64,000 bases of DNA from Leptotrichia sp. oral taxon 498. GTDB lineage: Bacteria; Fusobacteriota; Fusobacteriia; Fusobacteriales; Leptotrichiaceae. The stretch lies in assembly GCF_002240055.1 (NCBI RefSeq), contig NZ_CP016753.1, positions 1,736,001 through 1,800,000 of the forward strand. Direction: 5' to 3'. Below are positions 7,227-15,649 of this stretch, piece by piece. The notes below the pieces were generated by a model. That model had not been told where the DNA came from and did not search any database. It saw only the letters and a list, made by a program, of their open reading frames with translations. How positions within the stretch are numbered: position 1 is the first letter of the stretch; each line of letters begins with the position of its first letter. Made by a program: the position numbers and the translations under genes.

Positions 7227-8303
7227 ATGGAAAATCCTAAAATAGGAACACTCGAAGTAATAACTGGAAGTATGTTTTCTGGGAAAAGTGAAGAACTTAT
7301 AAGACGACTCAGAAGAGCGAAATTTGCAAAACAAAAAGTTGTTACATTTAAACATTCTGTCGATAATAGATATGGAGAAAATGGCGTATTTTCTCATAGA
7401 AAAGAAAGTATTTTTGCATATCCGGTAAAAGATGTCGCTGAAATGGAAAAAATTATGGATGAAAATATTGATGCTGAAATTATTGGAATTGATGAAGTTC
7501 AGTTTTTTGGTGATGAAATTGTGGATTTTTGTAAGAAATATGTAAATTTTGGAAAAAGAGTGATTGTGGCGGGGCTTGATTTAAGTTTTAGAGCAGAGCC
7601 GTATGAGCCTGTTCCAGAACTTATGGCAATTGCTGACGAAGTTGATAAATTACATGCTATTTGTACCGTTTGCGGAAAACCTGCTTATGCGAGTCAAAGA
7701 CTTTTAGATGGGAAACCTGCGTATTATGAAGATCCGCTTGTGATGGTTGGAACAAGTGAAAATTACGAAGCTAGATGTAAAAGGCATTTTATTATAAATC
7801 ACAGAAATGAAAAAAAAGCTAAAATTTATTTTTTTGTTGGAACTGAAATTAATGTTGGAAAAAAATTTGTTGAAGAAATGTATATAAAAAATTTGGCAAA
7901 ACATGAAAATATTAAAAGTGAAACGATAATTCTAAGTGGAAATATTTTAAATTGTGAAAAAAATGCGCTAAAAAATTTGCGGAAAAAAGTTGGAGAAAAA
8001 ATTTCAAAAAATGATTTTTTGTTTGTGAGAATTACAGGTGGGATTTTGCTTCCAATTGAAAAAAATTATACAATTTTGGATTTTATGTGTGAGTTACGAA
8101 AAGATTCTGAAGTTATAATTGTTTCAAAAAATAAAAAGGGAGCTTTGAATCAAATTTTGGTCATGGCTGATCTGATAAAAAAATCGGATTTAAATTTAAG
8201 AGAAATTGTTTATAAAAAGACTAGCAATAATAATGAAATTGAAGAAAATCAAATAATTGAAAAAATTTCTAAATTAGCTGGAATTGGGTATAGAATGATT
8301 TAG
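7227..8303 (+). CDS. tdk: Thymidine kinase fused to a BioD-like domain
   Basis: Residues 1 to about 190 are a type II thymidine kinase (thymidine to dTMP): P-loop GSMFSGKSEELIRR (12-25), catalytic DEVQFF, lasso region, and zinc ligands CTVCGKPA and CKRH. Bacterial enzymes of this type normally end here. About 168 more residues follow without a stop: FFVGTEINVGKKFVEEMYI resembles the dethiobiotin synthetase P-loop but has KK for KT, and ITGGILLPIEKNYTILDFM plus VIIVSKNKKGALNQ resemble later BioD motifs. The tail is therefore a diverged, probably non-catalytic BioD-like domain. The ATG follows GAAAGGGGAAAG. Kinase call is firm; the tail assignment is by motif only. Confidence 0.88.
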   Translation: MENPKIGTLEVITGSMFSGKSEELIRRLRRAKFAKQKVVTFKHSVDNRYGENGVFSHRKESIFAYPVKDVAEMEKIMDENIDAEIIGIDEVQFFGDEIVDFCKKYVNFGKRVIVAGLDLSFRAEPYEPVPELMAIADEVDKLHAICTVCGKPAYASQRLLDGKPAYYEDPLVMVGTSENYEARCKRHFIINHRNEKKAKIYFFVGTEINVGKKFVEEMYIKNLAKHENIKSETIILSGNILNCEKNALKNLRKKVGEKISKNDFLFVRITGGILLPIEKNYTILDFMCELRKDSEVIIVSKNKKGALNQILVMADLIKKSDLNLREIVYKKTSNNNEIEENQIIEKISKLAGIGYRMI

Positions 8304-8325
8304 AAAATAAAAAAGGAGAAGAAAA

Positions 8326-10518
8326 TTGAGTATTTTAGATAAATTGAATGAAGAACAGAGAAAAGCGGCGGAAAAAGTTGAAGGGCCTGTGTTAATTTTA
8401 GCTGGAGCTGGAAGCGGGAAAACGAGAACAGTCACTTACAGAATGGCACATATGATAAAAGAAAAAGGAATTTCACCACTTAACATACTTGCGTTAACTT
8501 TTACTAATAAGGCTGCAAGAGAGATGAAGGAAAGAGCTGAAGAACTTATTGGAAGTGAAGCACAAAATTTGGTAGTTTCGACATTTCATGCTTTTTCTGT
8601 AAGACTTTTAAAAATGTATGCTGATAGAATTGGATATGACAGAAATTTTAATATTTATGATGTGGATGACCAAAAATCCATTATTACAAAAATAAAAAAA
8701 GAAATGAACATTGGAGACAATGACAGTTCAAAACCTGGAGTTTTGGCAAATAGAATTAGTAAATTGAAGGAACAGGGAATTGGCGTGAACGAATTAGGGC
8801 AGCAAGTTGACTTGAAAATTCCAGCAAATAAAATTTTTGCACAAATTTATCAAAGTTATAATGAAACTTTGAAAAAAAATAATGCGATGGACTTTTCGGA
8901 TTTGCTTGTGAATGCAAGAAAATTATTGGACGATAAATTTATTCTTGAACGAATACAAGAGAGATATAAGTACATTATGGTGGATGAATATCAAGATACA
9001 AATGATATTCAATACGAGATAATCAATTTGATTGCAGAAAAATATAAAAATATTTGCGTCGTGGGAGATGAAGATCAGAGTATTTACGCTTTTCGTGGAG
9101 CAAATATTAACAATATACTGAATTTTGAGCGAGATTACAAAGATGCGTTTACCGTAAAATTGGAGCAGAATTACCGTTCAACTAAAAAGATACTTGATAC
9201 AGCAAATGAACTTATTAAAAACAATAAAAGCTCGAAAGGAAAAAATCTTTGGACAAATTCTAGTGAAGGAGAAAAAATTAAAGTTTACAACGCCACAGAT
9301 ATTTTTGATGAAGCAAATTACATCGTGTCGGAAATAAGAAAAAAAGTTAAAAATGGAGCTTCTTATAAAAATATGACGATACTTTATCGTACGAATGCAC
9401 AATCTCGAATATTGGAAGAAAAATTGCTGGCAGCTAATGTACCATATAAAATTTACGGTGGAATGCAGTTTTTTCAAAGGAAGGAAATAAAAGATATTTT
9501 GGCATATTTAAGTTTGTTAAATAATAGAAATGACAATCACAATTTTGCAAGAATTATAAATGTTCCAAAAAGAGCAGTTGGAGAAAAGACTCTTCAAAAA
9601 ATTTCAGAATTTGCGATCGAAAAAAATGTATCAATGTTGGATGCACTGAAATATGTTGATGAAATTTCAATTAGAGCAACTGTAAAGCCAACATTAAAAA
9701 GTTTTTATAATATGATGGAAAGTATTCATTCAAACCTTGAAAATTTATCAATAAAAGAGATCTTTGAACAAGTTTTGTCAAAGACAAGCTATATTGATAG
9801 CCTTGAAGATAATAAAGAAGATAGAATAAAAAATATAGAAGAACTTTTGAATAGTATAATTGAAGCAGAAAAACAAAATCCAGATATTTCATTAGCTGAA
9901 TATCTTGATATGATTTCATTAACTTCATCATCGGACAACATCGAAGAAGATGAAAATTATGTAAAACTTATGACAATTCACAGCTCAAAAGGATTGGAAT
10001 TTGACTATGTATTTTTAGCGGGAATGGAAGAAGGACTATTTCCCTCAATTTCATTTGATACGCCAGAAGAAGAAATTGAAGAAGAGCGAAGACTTTGCTA
10101 TGTGGCAATTACTCGTGCTAAAAAAGAACTGTTTATTTCTTACGCTTCGACAAGAAAAATTTGGGGAAGAGACGACAACTTTAGAAAACCTTCAAGATTT
10201 TTGTATGAGATGAAACAGGATAACTTAGAATATGTTGGTGGAAGATTTGGAACTTTAAGAAGATCTTCTGTAGCCAAAAGTGTTCCAACAATTGAAAACT
10301 TTAATCCATTTTCAAAAGGTGGATTTGGTAGAAAAGTTAAGCTAAGAAAAGTTGAAAAAACTGAAAATTCAAAATATAAAGTGGGGCAAACTGTGACTCA
10401 CAAAAAATTTGGTTCGGGAAAAATAAAAAAAGTTGATACAAAAAGTATGACTGTGGAATTTAAAGTTGGAGAGAAAAAAATTGCGTTGATACTTGCCGAT
10501 AAAATTTTGGAAAATTAA
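8326..10518 (+). CDS. pcrA: ATP-dependent DNA helicase PcrA/UvrD
   Basis: A 730-aa superfamily 1A 3'-5' helicase for repair and removal of RecA or stalled polymerases. Seen in order: Q-motif LNEEQRKAA (6-14), Walker A AGAGSGKTRTV (about 27-37), LTFTNKAAREMKER, Walker B DEYQDTNDIQ (about 223-232), GDEDQSIYAFRGA (motif III), QNYRST (motif IV), TIHSSKGLEF (motif V), VAITRAKKEL (motif VI), and a C-terminal Tudor-like VGQTVTHKKFGSGKI typical of PcrA. The start is a TTG 9 bases after GGAGAAG; the gap to the kinase gene is 22 bp, so they are likely one transcript. Confidence 0.96.
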   Translation: MSILDKLNEEQRKAAEKVEGPVLILAGAGSGKTRTVTYRMAHMIKEKGISPLNILALTFTNKAAREMKERAEELIGSEAQNLVVSTFHAFSVRLLKMYADRIGYDRNFNIYDVDDQKSIITKIKKEMNIGDNDSSKPGVLANRISKLKEQGIGVNELGQQVDLKIPANKIFAQIYQSYNETLKKNNAMDFSDLLVNARKLLDDKFILERIQERYKYIMVDEYQDTNDIQYEIINLIAEKYKNICVVGDEDQSIYAFRGANINNILNFERDYKDAFTVKLEQNYRSTKKILDTANELIKNNKSSKGKNLWTNSSEGEKIKVYNATDIFDEANYIVSEIRKKVKNGASYKNMTILYRTNAQSRILEEKLLAANVPYKIYGGMQFFQRKEIKDILAYLSLLNNRNDNHNFARIINVPKRAVGEKTLQKISEFAIEKNVSMLDALKYVDEISIRATVKPTLKSFYNMMESIHSNLENLSIKEIFEQVLSKTSYIDSLEDNKEDRIKNIEELLNSIIEAEKQNPDISLAEYLDMISLTSSSDNIEEDENYVKLMTIHSSKGLEFDYVFLAGMEEGLFPSISFDTPEEEIEEERRLCYVAITRAKKELFISYASTRKIWGRDDNFRKPSRFLYEMKQDNLEYVGGRFGTLRRSSVAKSVPTIENFNPFSKGGFGRKVKLRKVEKTENSKYKVGQTVTHKKFGSGKIKKVDTKSMTVEFKVGEKKIALILADKILEN

Positions 10519-10593
10519 AAATTTAATAAATTAAAATAATTTAATTAAAATGAAACTTAAAATTAATGAAACTTAAAATTGTAGTTAGAATTG

Positions 10594-10625
10594 AAGAGTA
10601 GAAAAAAATTCTACTCTTTATTATT
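10594..10625 (+). terminator. Terminator after pcrA
   Basis: AAGAGTAGAA and TTCTACTCTT arms, then TTATTATTA. It lies in a 369-bp gap (10519-10887) that otherwise holds only AT-rich sequence and the pyrB promoter. Confidence 0.75.
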
Positions 10626-10810
10626 AAATAACCATTTTTTATAATTTAAAAAGATAATTTTTGAAATAATGAAATTAAAATAAATTAATATTAAAATCTA
10701 AAAAGTAAGTAGATATAAGATAATGAAAAAAATGTAAATTTAATTTTAAAGCTCTCGATAAAAAACTGAATAGATATAAAGAAAAAAATTATAGATTTTT
10801 TTTAGATTTA

Positions 10811-10839
10811 TTGAATTACCCCAAAAAATATGTTATTAT
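10811..10839 (+). promoter_or_regulatory. Promoter of the pyr operon
   Basis: TTGAAT, 17-base spacer, TATTAT with an extended -10 TG (10831-10832). I see no PyrR-type RNA hairpin between it and pyrB. Confidence 0.65.
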
Positions 10840-10887
10840 TTAATCAGTAAAAATTCTTGGGATAAAAATAAAAAATAGGAGAAAAAG

Positions 10888-11814
10888 ATGAAAAAAGATA
10901 TTATTTCAATGAATGATATGGCAAAAGAAGAGATAATGGAAATTTTAAGGTTAGCAAAAAAAATTGAAAATACTCCAGAAGAAGAAAAATTAAAAATTTT
11001 AAGTGGCAAAATTGTTTCCACTCTTTTTTTTGAACCGAGCACACGGACAAAGATGTCTTTTGAGTCGGCAGCTTATAGATTGGGAGCAAATGTTTTGCAG
11101 TTGCCACCAGCGGAATATTCTTCGCTAAAAAAAGGCGAATCATTTTTGGATACAATAAAAATGGTGGAAAGCTATTCTGATGTGATTGTTGTAAGACACC
11201 CATTTGACGGAGCGGCAAGACTTGCTTCAGTTGCTTCAATAAAACCTGTCATAAACGCAGGGGATGGTTCAAATCAACATCCAAGCCAAACTTTATTAGA
11301 TTTATACACAATTTTGGAAGAAAAAGGGACGCTCGAAAATTTATCAATTGCGTTTGTTGGCGATTTAAAATATGGAAGAACAGTTCATTCACTTATGAGA
11401 GCGCTAACTCACTTTAATCCAACAGTTTATTTTGTGGCACCGCAAATTTTGCAGATGCCGGATTATTTGCTGGAAAATTTGCGTAAAAATAACATAAAAT
11501 ATGAAATTTTATCTGATTTCAGAGATTGTCTTGATAAAATCGATGTCTTTTATATGACTCGAATTCAAAAAGAGAGATTTCTCGATGTTGATGAATATGA
11601 GAAATTAAAGGGAGTTTACATTATAAATAAAAAAAATATTATAGGAAAATGTAAAGAAGATATGATTATTCTGCATCCGCTTCCAAGAGTTGATGAAATT
11701 TCGACAGATTTAGATTCGACAAAACATGCGCTGTATTTTAAACAGGCTAAAAACGGAATTCCTATTAGACAAGCAATGATGTTAAAAGTTTTAGAAAAAG
11801 AAAAAATGGTATAA
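10888..11814 (+). CDS. pyrB: Aspartate carbamoyltransferase catalytic subunit
   Basis: Joins carbamoyl phosphate to aspartate, the first committed step of pyrimidine synthesis. 308 aa, normal. Seen: carbamoyl phosphate loop FEPSTRTKMSFESAA (about 50-64), KKGESFLDTI (80s loop with Lys), VVRHP, GDGSNQHPSQTLLDLYT (about 128-144), VGDLKYGRTVHSL (about 155-167) and HPLPRVDEI (about 264). The ATG follows AGGAG by 7 bases. It heads a five-gene pyr cluster and is paired with the regulatory chain gene pyrI, so the holoenzyme is probably the allosteric E. coli type. Confidence 0.97.
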   Translation: MKKDIISMNDMAKEEIMEILRLAKKIENTPEEEKLKILSGKIVSTLFFEPSTRTKMSFESAAYRLGANVLQLPPAEYSSLKKGESFLDTIKMVESYSDVIVVRHPFDGAARLASVASIKPVINAGDGSNQHPSQTLLDLYTILEEKGTLENLSIAFVGDLKYGRTVHSLMRALTHFNPTVYFVAPQILQMPDYLLENLRKNNIKYEILSDFRDCLDKIDVFYMTRIQKERFLDVDEYEKLKGVYIINKKNIIGKCKEDMIILHPLPRVDEISTDLDSTKHALYFKQAKNGIPIRQAMMLKVLEKEKMV

Positions 11815-11852
11815 TAATTTATTATTTGATTTTTAAACGAAAGGTAAATGGA

Positions 11853-12314
11853 ATGAGTAAAGGAAAAGAATTATTAATTGGAGCTATAAAAGACGGAATT
11901 GTAATTGACCATATTCCATCGAAAAAAGTTTTTTTGATTGTGGAAATTTTAAAGTTAAAAAATTATTCGCAAAGAATTACAGTTGCTACAAATATGCCAA
12001 GCAGTTCGCTTGTGAAAAAAGGGATTATAAAAATTGAAGATAAAATTTTGCAGGAAAATGAGCTTAATAATATTTCGCTTATTGCGCCAGATGCTACAAT
12101 AAATATTATTGAAGATTATGAAGTTGTGGAAAAAACGAAATTAGAAAGACTGGATGAAGTTGAAGAACTTGTGAAATGCGATAATCCAAAATGTATTTCA
12201 AATCACGAAAATATTAAGACAAAATTTGTAAGATTAAAAGAAGAAAATAAATACAAGTGTTTTTATTGCGAAAAAATAATTTCAGAAGATGAAATTCATT
12301 TAAAAACTAAATAA
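11853..12314 (+). CDS. pyrI: Aspartate carbamoyltransferase regulatory subunit
   Basis: Binds nucleotides and couples them to PyrB activity. From the ATG at 11853 the protein is 153 aa, the standard PyrI length, and begins in the allosteric domain (AIKDGIVIDHIPSKK, VATNMPSS). The zinc domain that contacts PyrB shows four Cys: CDNPKC and CFYC in the last 45 residues. A longer reading from a TTG at 11826 adds nine residues without a ribosome site, whereas GAAAGG precedes the ATG at a workable distance. The gap to pyrB is 38 bp. Confidence 0.95.
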   Translation: MSKGKELLIGAIKDGIVIDHIPSKKVFLIVEILKLKNYSQRITVATNMPSSSLVKKGIIKIEDKILQENELNNISLIAPDATINIIEDYEVVEKTKLERLDEVEELVKCDNPKCISNHENIKTKFVRLKEENKYKCFYCEKIISEDEIHLKTK

Positions 12315-12380
12315 ATTTTTTGAAAAAATAATAAAATAAAAATTTTTAACAAAAATTTGAAATGGAGAGAAAATTTTAAA

Positions 12381-13247
12381 ATGCAAGATAATTGTGAAAA
12401 AAATAAAAAAATGGAATTTTTAGAGAATGTGGAAATTTTGGAAAATAAAGCTGTTGGCGGAGATAATTTTTTGATGAGAGTAAAGTCTGAAAATGTTCCA
12501 AATAAAAAAAGCGCTCCTGTCGCTGGACAGTTTTATATGTTAAAGTTAAAAAATGAAATCATGATTTTAAGACGGCCAATAAGTTTGCACAGTGTCAATT
12601 CTCAAACTGGAGAAATAGAGTTTTTGTACAAAGTTTTGGGAAAAGGGACGAAAGAGTTGGCAAGTTATGCAAAAGGAGATGTCATAAACATTCAAGGTCC
12701 ACTTGGAAATGGTTTTGAATTAATAAAAAAATCATCAAAAATAGTGATTGTTGGCGGTGGAATTGGACTTGCGCCGTTAAAACAGCTGTTAAAAGAATTA
12801 TTGAAAAATAAAGAAAATAAAAAAATTGTCTTTATCGCTGGAGGTCGAGATAAAAAAACTTTGGAGATGCTTGACAGTTTTGATTTTTCAGATAAAAGAA
12901 TTTCTCTTAAAGTTTGCAGCGACGATGGAAGCGCTGGAGAAAAAGCGAATGTTATTGAGTTATTAAAAAAAGAAATTTCAATTGATGAAAAAATTGATAT
13001 TATTTATTCTTGTGGACCACACAAAGTGTTAGAATTAATTTCTGAATTGTCGAATGAAAATAATTTAACTTCGCAAGTTTCGATGGAAGAAAGAATGGCT
13101 TGTGGAGTTGGAGCTTGTGTGGGATGTTCTATTCCAAGCGAAGAAGGGATGAAAAAGGTTTGTAAAAATGGACCTGTTTTTTACAGCAAAATTTTTGGAA
13201 AAAAATCTGAAAATGTAAAAAATGGAGGTAAATTAAATGGAAAGTAA
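12381..13247 (+). CDS. pyrK: Dihydroorotate dehydrogenase electron-transfer subunit
   Basis: Carries electrons from PyrD's FMN through FAD and a 2Fe-2S cluster to NAD. Seen: flavin-binding ILRRPISLHSVN (about 57-68), GPLGNGFEL, nucleotide-binding VGGGIGLAPL, and the cluster motif CGVGACVGCS followed by a fourth Cys in KKVCKNGPVF. At 288 aa it is slightly longer than usual at both ends. I took the ATG at 12381, 11 bases after GGAGAG; a TTG at 12357 is also in frame, and a third ATG (12411) is possible. The gene overlaps pyrD by 11 bp, in keeping with a 1:1 complex. Confidence 0.93.
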   Translation: MQDNCEKNKKMEFLENVEILENKAVGGDNFLMRVKSENVPNKKSAPVAGQFYMLKLKNEIMILRRPISLHSVNSQTGEIEFLYKVLGKGTKELASYAKGDVINIQGPLGNGFELIKKSSKIVIVGGGIGLAPLKQLLKELLKNKENKKIVFIAGGRDKKTLEMLDSFDFSDKRISLKVCSDDGSAGEKANVIELLKKEISIDEKIDIIYSCGPHKVLELISELSNENNLTSQVSMEERMACGVGACVGCSIPSEEGMKKVCKNGPVFYSKIFGKKSENVKNGGKLNGK

Positions 13248-14202
13248 AACAAATAAACTTTCAACAAATTTTCTGGGAGTAAAATTAAATAATCCAATTT
13301 TTACAGGAAGCGGCTGTTTTGCTTTTGGAACAGAATATATGGATTATTTCGACCCAAATGAATTGGGAGCAATTGTAATAAAAGGCTTAACTTTGGAGAA
13401 AAGAGATGGGAATTCTGGCTCAAGAATTGCAGAAACGCCAGCGGGAATGCTAAATAGTGTGGGTCTTGAAAATCCTGGAATTGACTATTTTGAGAAAAAT
13501 ACGCTAAAAGAAATAAAAGAGCATTTAAATGTGCCAGTGGTCGCAAATATCAACGGAAGTACAGTTGAGCAATATGTGGAACTTACAAAAAGACTTGATA
13601 AACTTGAAGAAATAAAAATTTTGGAATTGAATATTTCATGTCCAAATGTAAAAGATGGAGGAATGGCTTTTGGAGCAAATCCTGAGATGGCAAGACTTGT
13701 CACAAGAGAAGTGAGAAAAGTCGCAAATAAGCCGTTAATGGTAAAATTGTCACCAAATGTGACAAATATTGTGGAAATTGCAAAAATTGTAGAAAGTGAA
13801 GGAGCAGACGCAATTTCGATGATAAATACTTTGCTTGGAATGGCAATTGACACAAATACTGGAAAAGCAATTTTGGGAAACACTTACGGCGGAATGTCGG
13901 GTCCTGCGGTTAAGCCAATTGCATTAAGAATGATACATCAAGTTTCACAAGCGGTGTCAATTCCGATTTTAGGAATGGGTGGAATAAGTTGTGCGAAAGA
14001 TGCGATTGAGTTCTTTTTGGCGGGAGCATCGGCAGTTTCAATAGGAACGGCTTTTTTTGGAAATCCTTTAGTAGCTCTTGAAGTAAAAAAAGAACTTTTG
14101 GAATATTGTGAAAAGAAAAATTTATCGAATATTTCAGAGATTATTGGATTTTCTCATCCTGATGATGGAGTTTCTTATAGAAAAAGACTTGAAATTAAAT
14201 AA
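13237..14202 (+). CDS. pyrD: Dihydroorotate dehydrogenase, class 1B catalytic subunit
   Basis: Oxidises dihydroorotate to orotate. 321 aa. Seen: SGCFAFGTEY near the N-terminus, IKGLTLEKRDGN, NSVGLENPGI, catalytic Cys in ELNISCPNVKDGG (about 130-142), VKLSPNV, and FMN phosphate sites NTLLGMAID, GGMSGPAVKPIALRM and GMGGISCAKDAIEF. The partnership with PyrK marks class 1B, the NAD-linked type. The ATG lies inside the end of pyrK behind GGAGG. Confidence 0.96.
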   Translation: MESKTNKLSTNFLGVKLNNPIFTGSGCFAFGTEYMDYFDPNELGAIVIKGLTLEKRDGNSGSRIAETPAGMLNSVGLENPGIDYFEKNTLKEIKEHLNVPVVANINGSTVEQYVELTKRLDKLEEIKILELNISCPNVKDGGMAFGANPEMARLVTREVRKVANKPLMVKLSPNVTNIVEIAKIVESEGADAISMINTLLGMAIDTNTGKAILGNTYGGMSGPAVKPIALRMIHQVSQAVSIPILGMGGISCAKDAIEFFLAGASAVSIGTAFFGNPLVALEVKKELLEYCEKKNLSNISEIIGFSHPDDGVSYRKRLEIK

Positions 14203-14283
14203 ATTAAAATTAAAATTATTTCAATTAATAGAGCTTTATGGTCTTTTAAAAATAATTAAATAAAATAAAAAAGGAGAAAAATT

Positions 14284-15024
14284 TTGAATAAAATAAATGA
14301 AAAAGCTAAAGAAAAAATATTTGTAGCGTTGGACTTTGACAATTTAGAAGATGCAAAAAAATTGGTGGAACAACTTGGAGATAATATTTCAATGTACAAA
14401 GTTGGGCTTGAGAGTTATTTGAGCACAGATGGGAAATTGGTTGATTATTTGCATGAAAAAGGGAAAAAAGTATTTTTAGATTTAAAATTTCATGACATTA
14501 CAAATACAGTAAAAATGGCGTGTAAAAATGCTATTCAAAAAAATGTTTTCATGTTTAACATTCATTGCTCAAATGGAAGCAAAACTATGAGAGAAGTTTC
14601 AAATTTAGTGAAAGAAAGTGGTTCAAAAAGCCTTTTAATCGGTGTGACAGTTTTGACAAATTTATCTGGCGATGACATTTCTGAAATGTTCAAAAGTAGC
14701 TTAAATGTCGAAGAAATGGTTCTAAATTTAGCAACAATTGCAAAAAATAATGGAATGCACGGGATTGTCTGCTCTCCTTTGGAGTCGAAGAAAATTAAAG
14801 AAAAGTTGGGACAAAACTTTGTAACTGTCTGTCCTGGAGTAAGACCAGCGTTTACATTAAATGCGCAAGGAAAAAGTGATGATGACCAAAACAGAATAAT
14901 GACACCATTTGATGCGATTAAAAATAATGTAGATTTTTTAGTCGTTGGAAGACCGATTACCAAAGCTGAAAATCCTGTGGAAAGTGCTAAATTAATTTTA
15001 GAAGAAATTTCCCAAGCTTTATAA
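14284..15024 (+). CDS. pyrF: Orotidine 5'-phosphate decarboxylase
   Basis: Makes UMP from OMP. 246 aa. Seen: FVALDFDNLEDA (substrate Asp, about 11-22), YKVGLE, the catalytic DLKFHDITNTVK with the D-x-K-x-x-D array (about 63-74), CPGVRP (about 182) and VVGRPIT near the end. It belongs to the group I family. The TTG start follows AAGGAG by 8 bases. The gap from pyrD is 81 bp. pyrC, pyrE and carAB are missing from this cluster. Confidence 0.95.
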   Translation: MNKINEKAKEKIFVALDFDNLEDAKKLVEQLGDNISMYKVGLESYLSTDGKLVDYLHEKGKKVFLDLKFHDITNTVKMACKNAIQKNVFMFNIHCSNGSKTMREVSNLVKESGSKSLLIGVTVLTNLSGDDISEMFKSSLNVEEMVLNLATIAKNNGMHGIVCSPLESKKIKEKLGQNFVTVCPGVRPAFTLNAQGKSDDDQNRIMTPFDAIKNNVDFLVVGRPITKAENPVESAKLILEEISQAL

Positions 15025-15117
15025 ATTTTATAAAAAAAGAGATAAAAAAGTTAAAATAAATTGAATTCAAATAAAATTGGATTATAATAACTAAAATAGA
15101 AATTTAAGGAGAAGATT

Positions 15118-15549
15118 ATGAGAAAAAAAGCAATAATGATAGTAGTAGCACTTTTTTTATGTCAATTGTCATATGCAGTAAGTAATGTTGAGAATGTTAA
15201 TCAGTCTGATGTGCCAAAAGATGTACCTTTAAATGCATATCCAAATTCAAATGATGAAACTTCAAATACAGCTGCAACTTCAGAAAAAATTCAAAATACA
15301 ATAAATGATGGAACAGATGAAACCACAGTTTTAACTCCTGCAGCTGGAGATGAAGAAAAAGAAACGACTTCAGAAAATACAGATGCAAATACAAAAATAA
15401 CAGAAACTAAAACAAAGAGAACAAATAAAACTCAGAAAAATCAAGTTAAAACAAAAAAAGAAAAAGCTAAGAAGCTGACTCTGGATGAAAAATTGGATTT
15501 GGAATTATCAAATCTAACTCGTATGTTAGACAGATTGGAAGGAAGATAA
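15118..15549 (+). CDS. Exported low-complexity protein
   Basis: A 143-aa protein with a clear type I signal peptide (RKKAIMIVVALFLCQLSYA, cleavage about residue 20). The mature part is rich in Thr, Asn, Asp, Glu and Lys with no fold I recognise (NTAATSEKIQNTIND, TDANTKITETKTKRT), then a basic stretch and a short helical end LDEKLDLELSNLTRMLDRLEGR. It could be a periplasmic linker or anchor, but nothing fixes a role. The ATG follows AAGGAGAAG. Confidence 0.65.
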   Translation: MRKKAIMIVVALFLCQLSYAVSNVENVNQSDVPKDVPLNAYPNSNDETSNTAATSEKIQNTINDGTDETTVLTPAAGDEEKETTSENTDANTKITETKTKRTNKTQKNQVKTKKEKAKKLTLDEKLDLELSNLTRMLDRLEGR

Positions 15550-15556
15550 AAAAAAG

Positions 15557-15595
15557 AAATCTCTTGTAATATTTGATTATTCAAGGGATTTTTTT
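15557..15595 (+). terminator. Terminator after the exported-protein gene
   Basis: AAATCTCTTG pairs with CAAGGGATTT (one G-T pair) around a 15-base loop, then seven T. Confidence 0.75.
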
Positions 15596-15601
15596 ATAAA
15601 A

Positions 15602-15642
15602 AAAACTATCTTAAAATTATCTAGTCTTTAAGATAGTTTTTT
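15602..15642. terminator. Bidirectional terminator between convergent genes
   Basis: AAACTATCTTAAA and TTTAAGATAGTTT arms with T runs on both sides. It ends secA transcripts on the minus strand and backs up the plus-strand terminator. Confidence 0.85.
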
Positions 15643-15649
15643 ATTTTAA

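Noticed and set aside
10840-10887. PyrR attenuator before pyrB
   Set aside because: Too short and without the paired hairpins of a PyrR leader.
13485-13883. 132-codon minus-strand frame inside pyrD
   Set aside because: Mirror of a conserved coding sequence; Ile/Ser/Phe-rich as expected for antisense of AT-rich genes.
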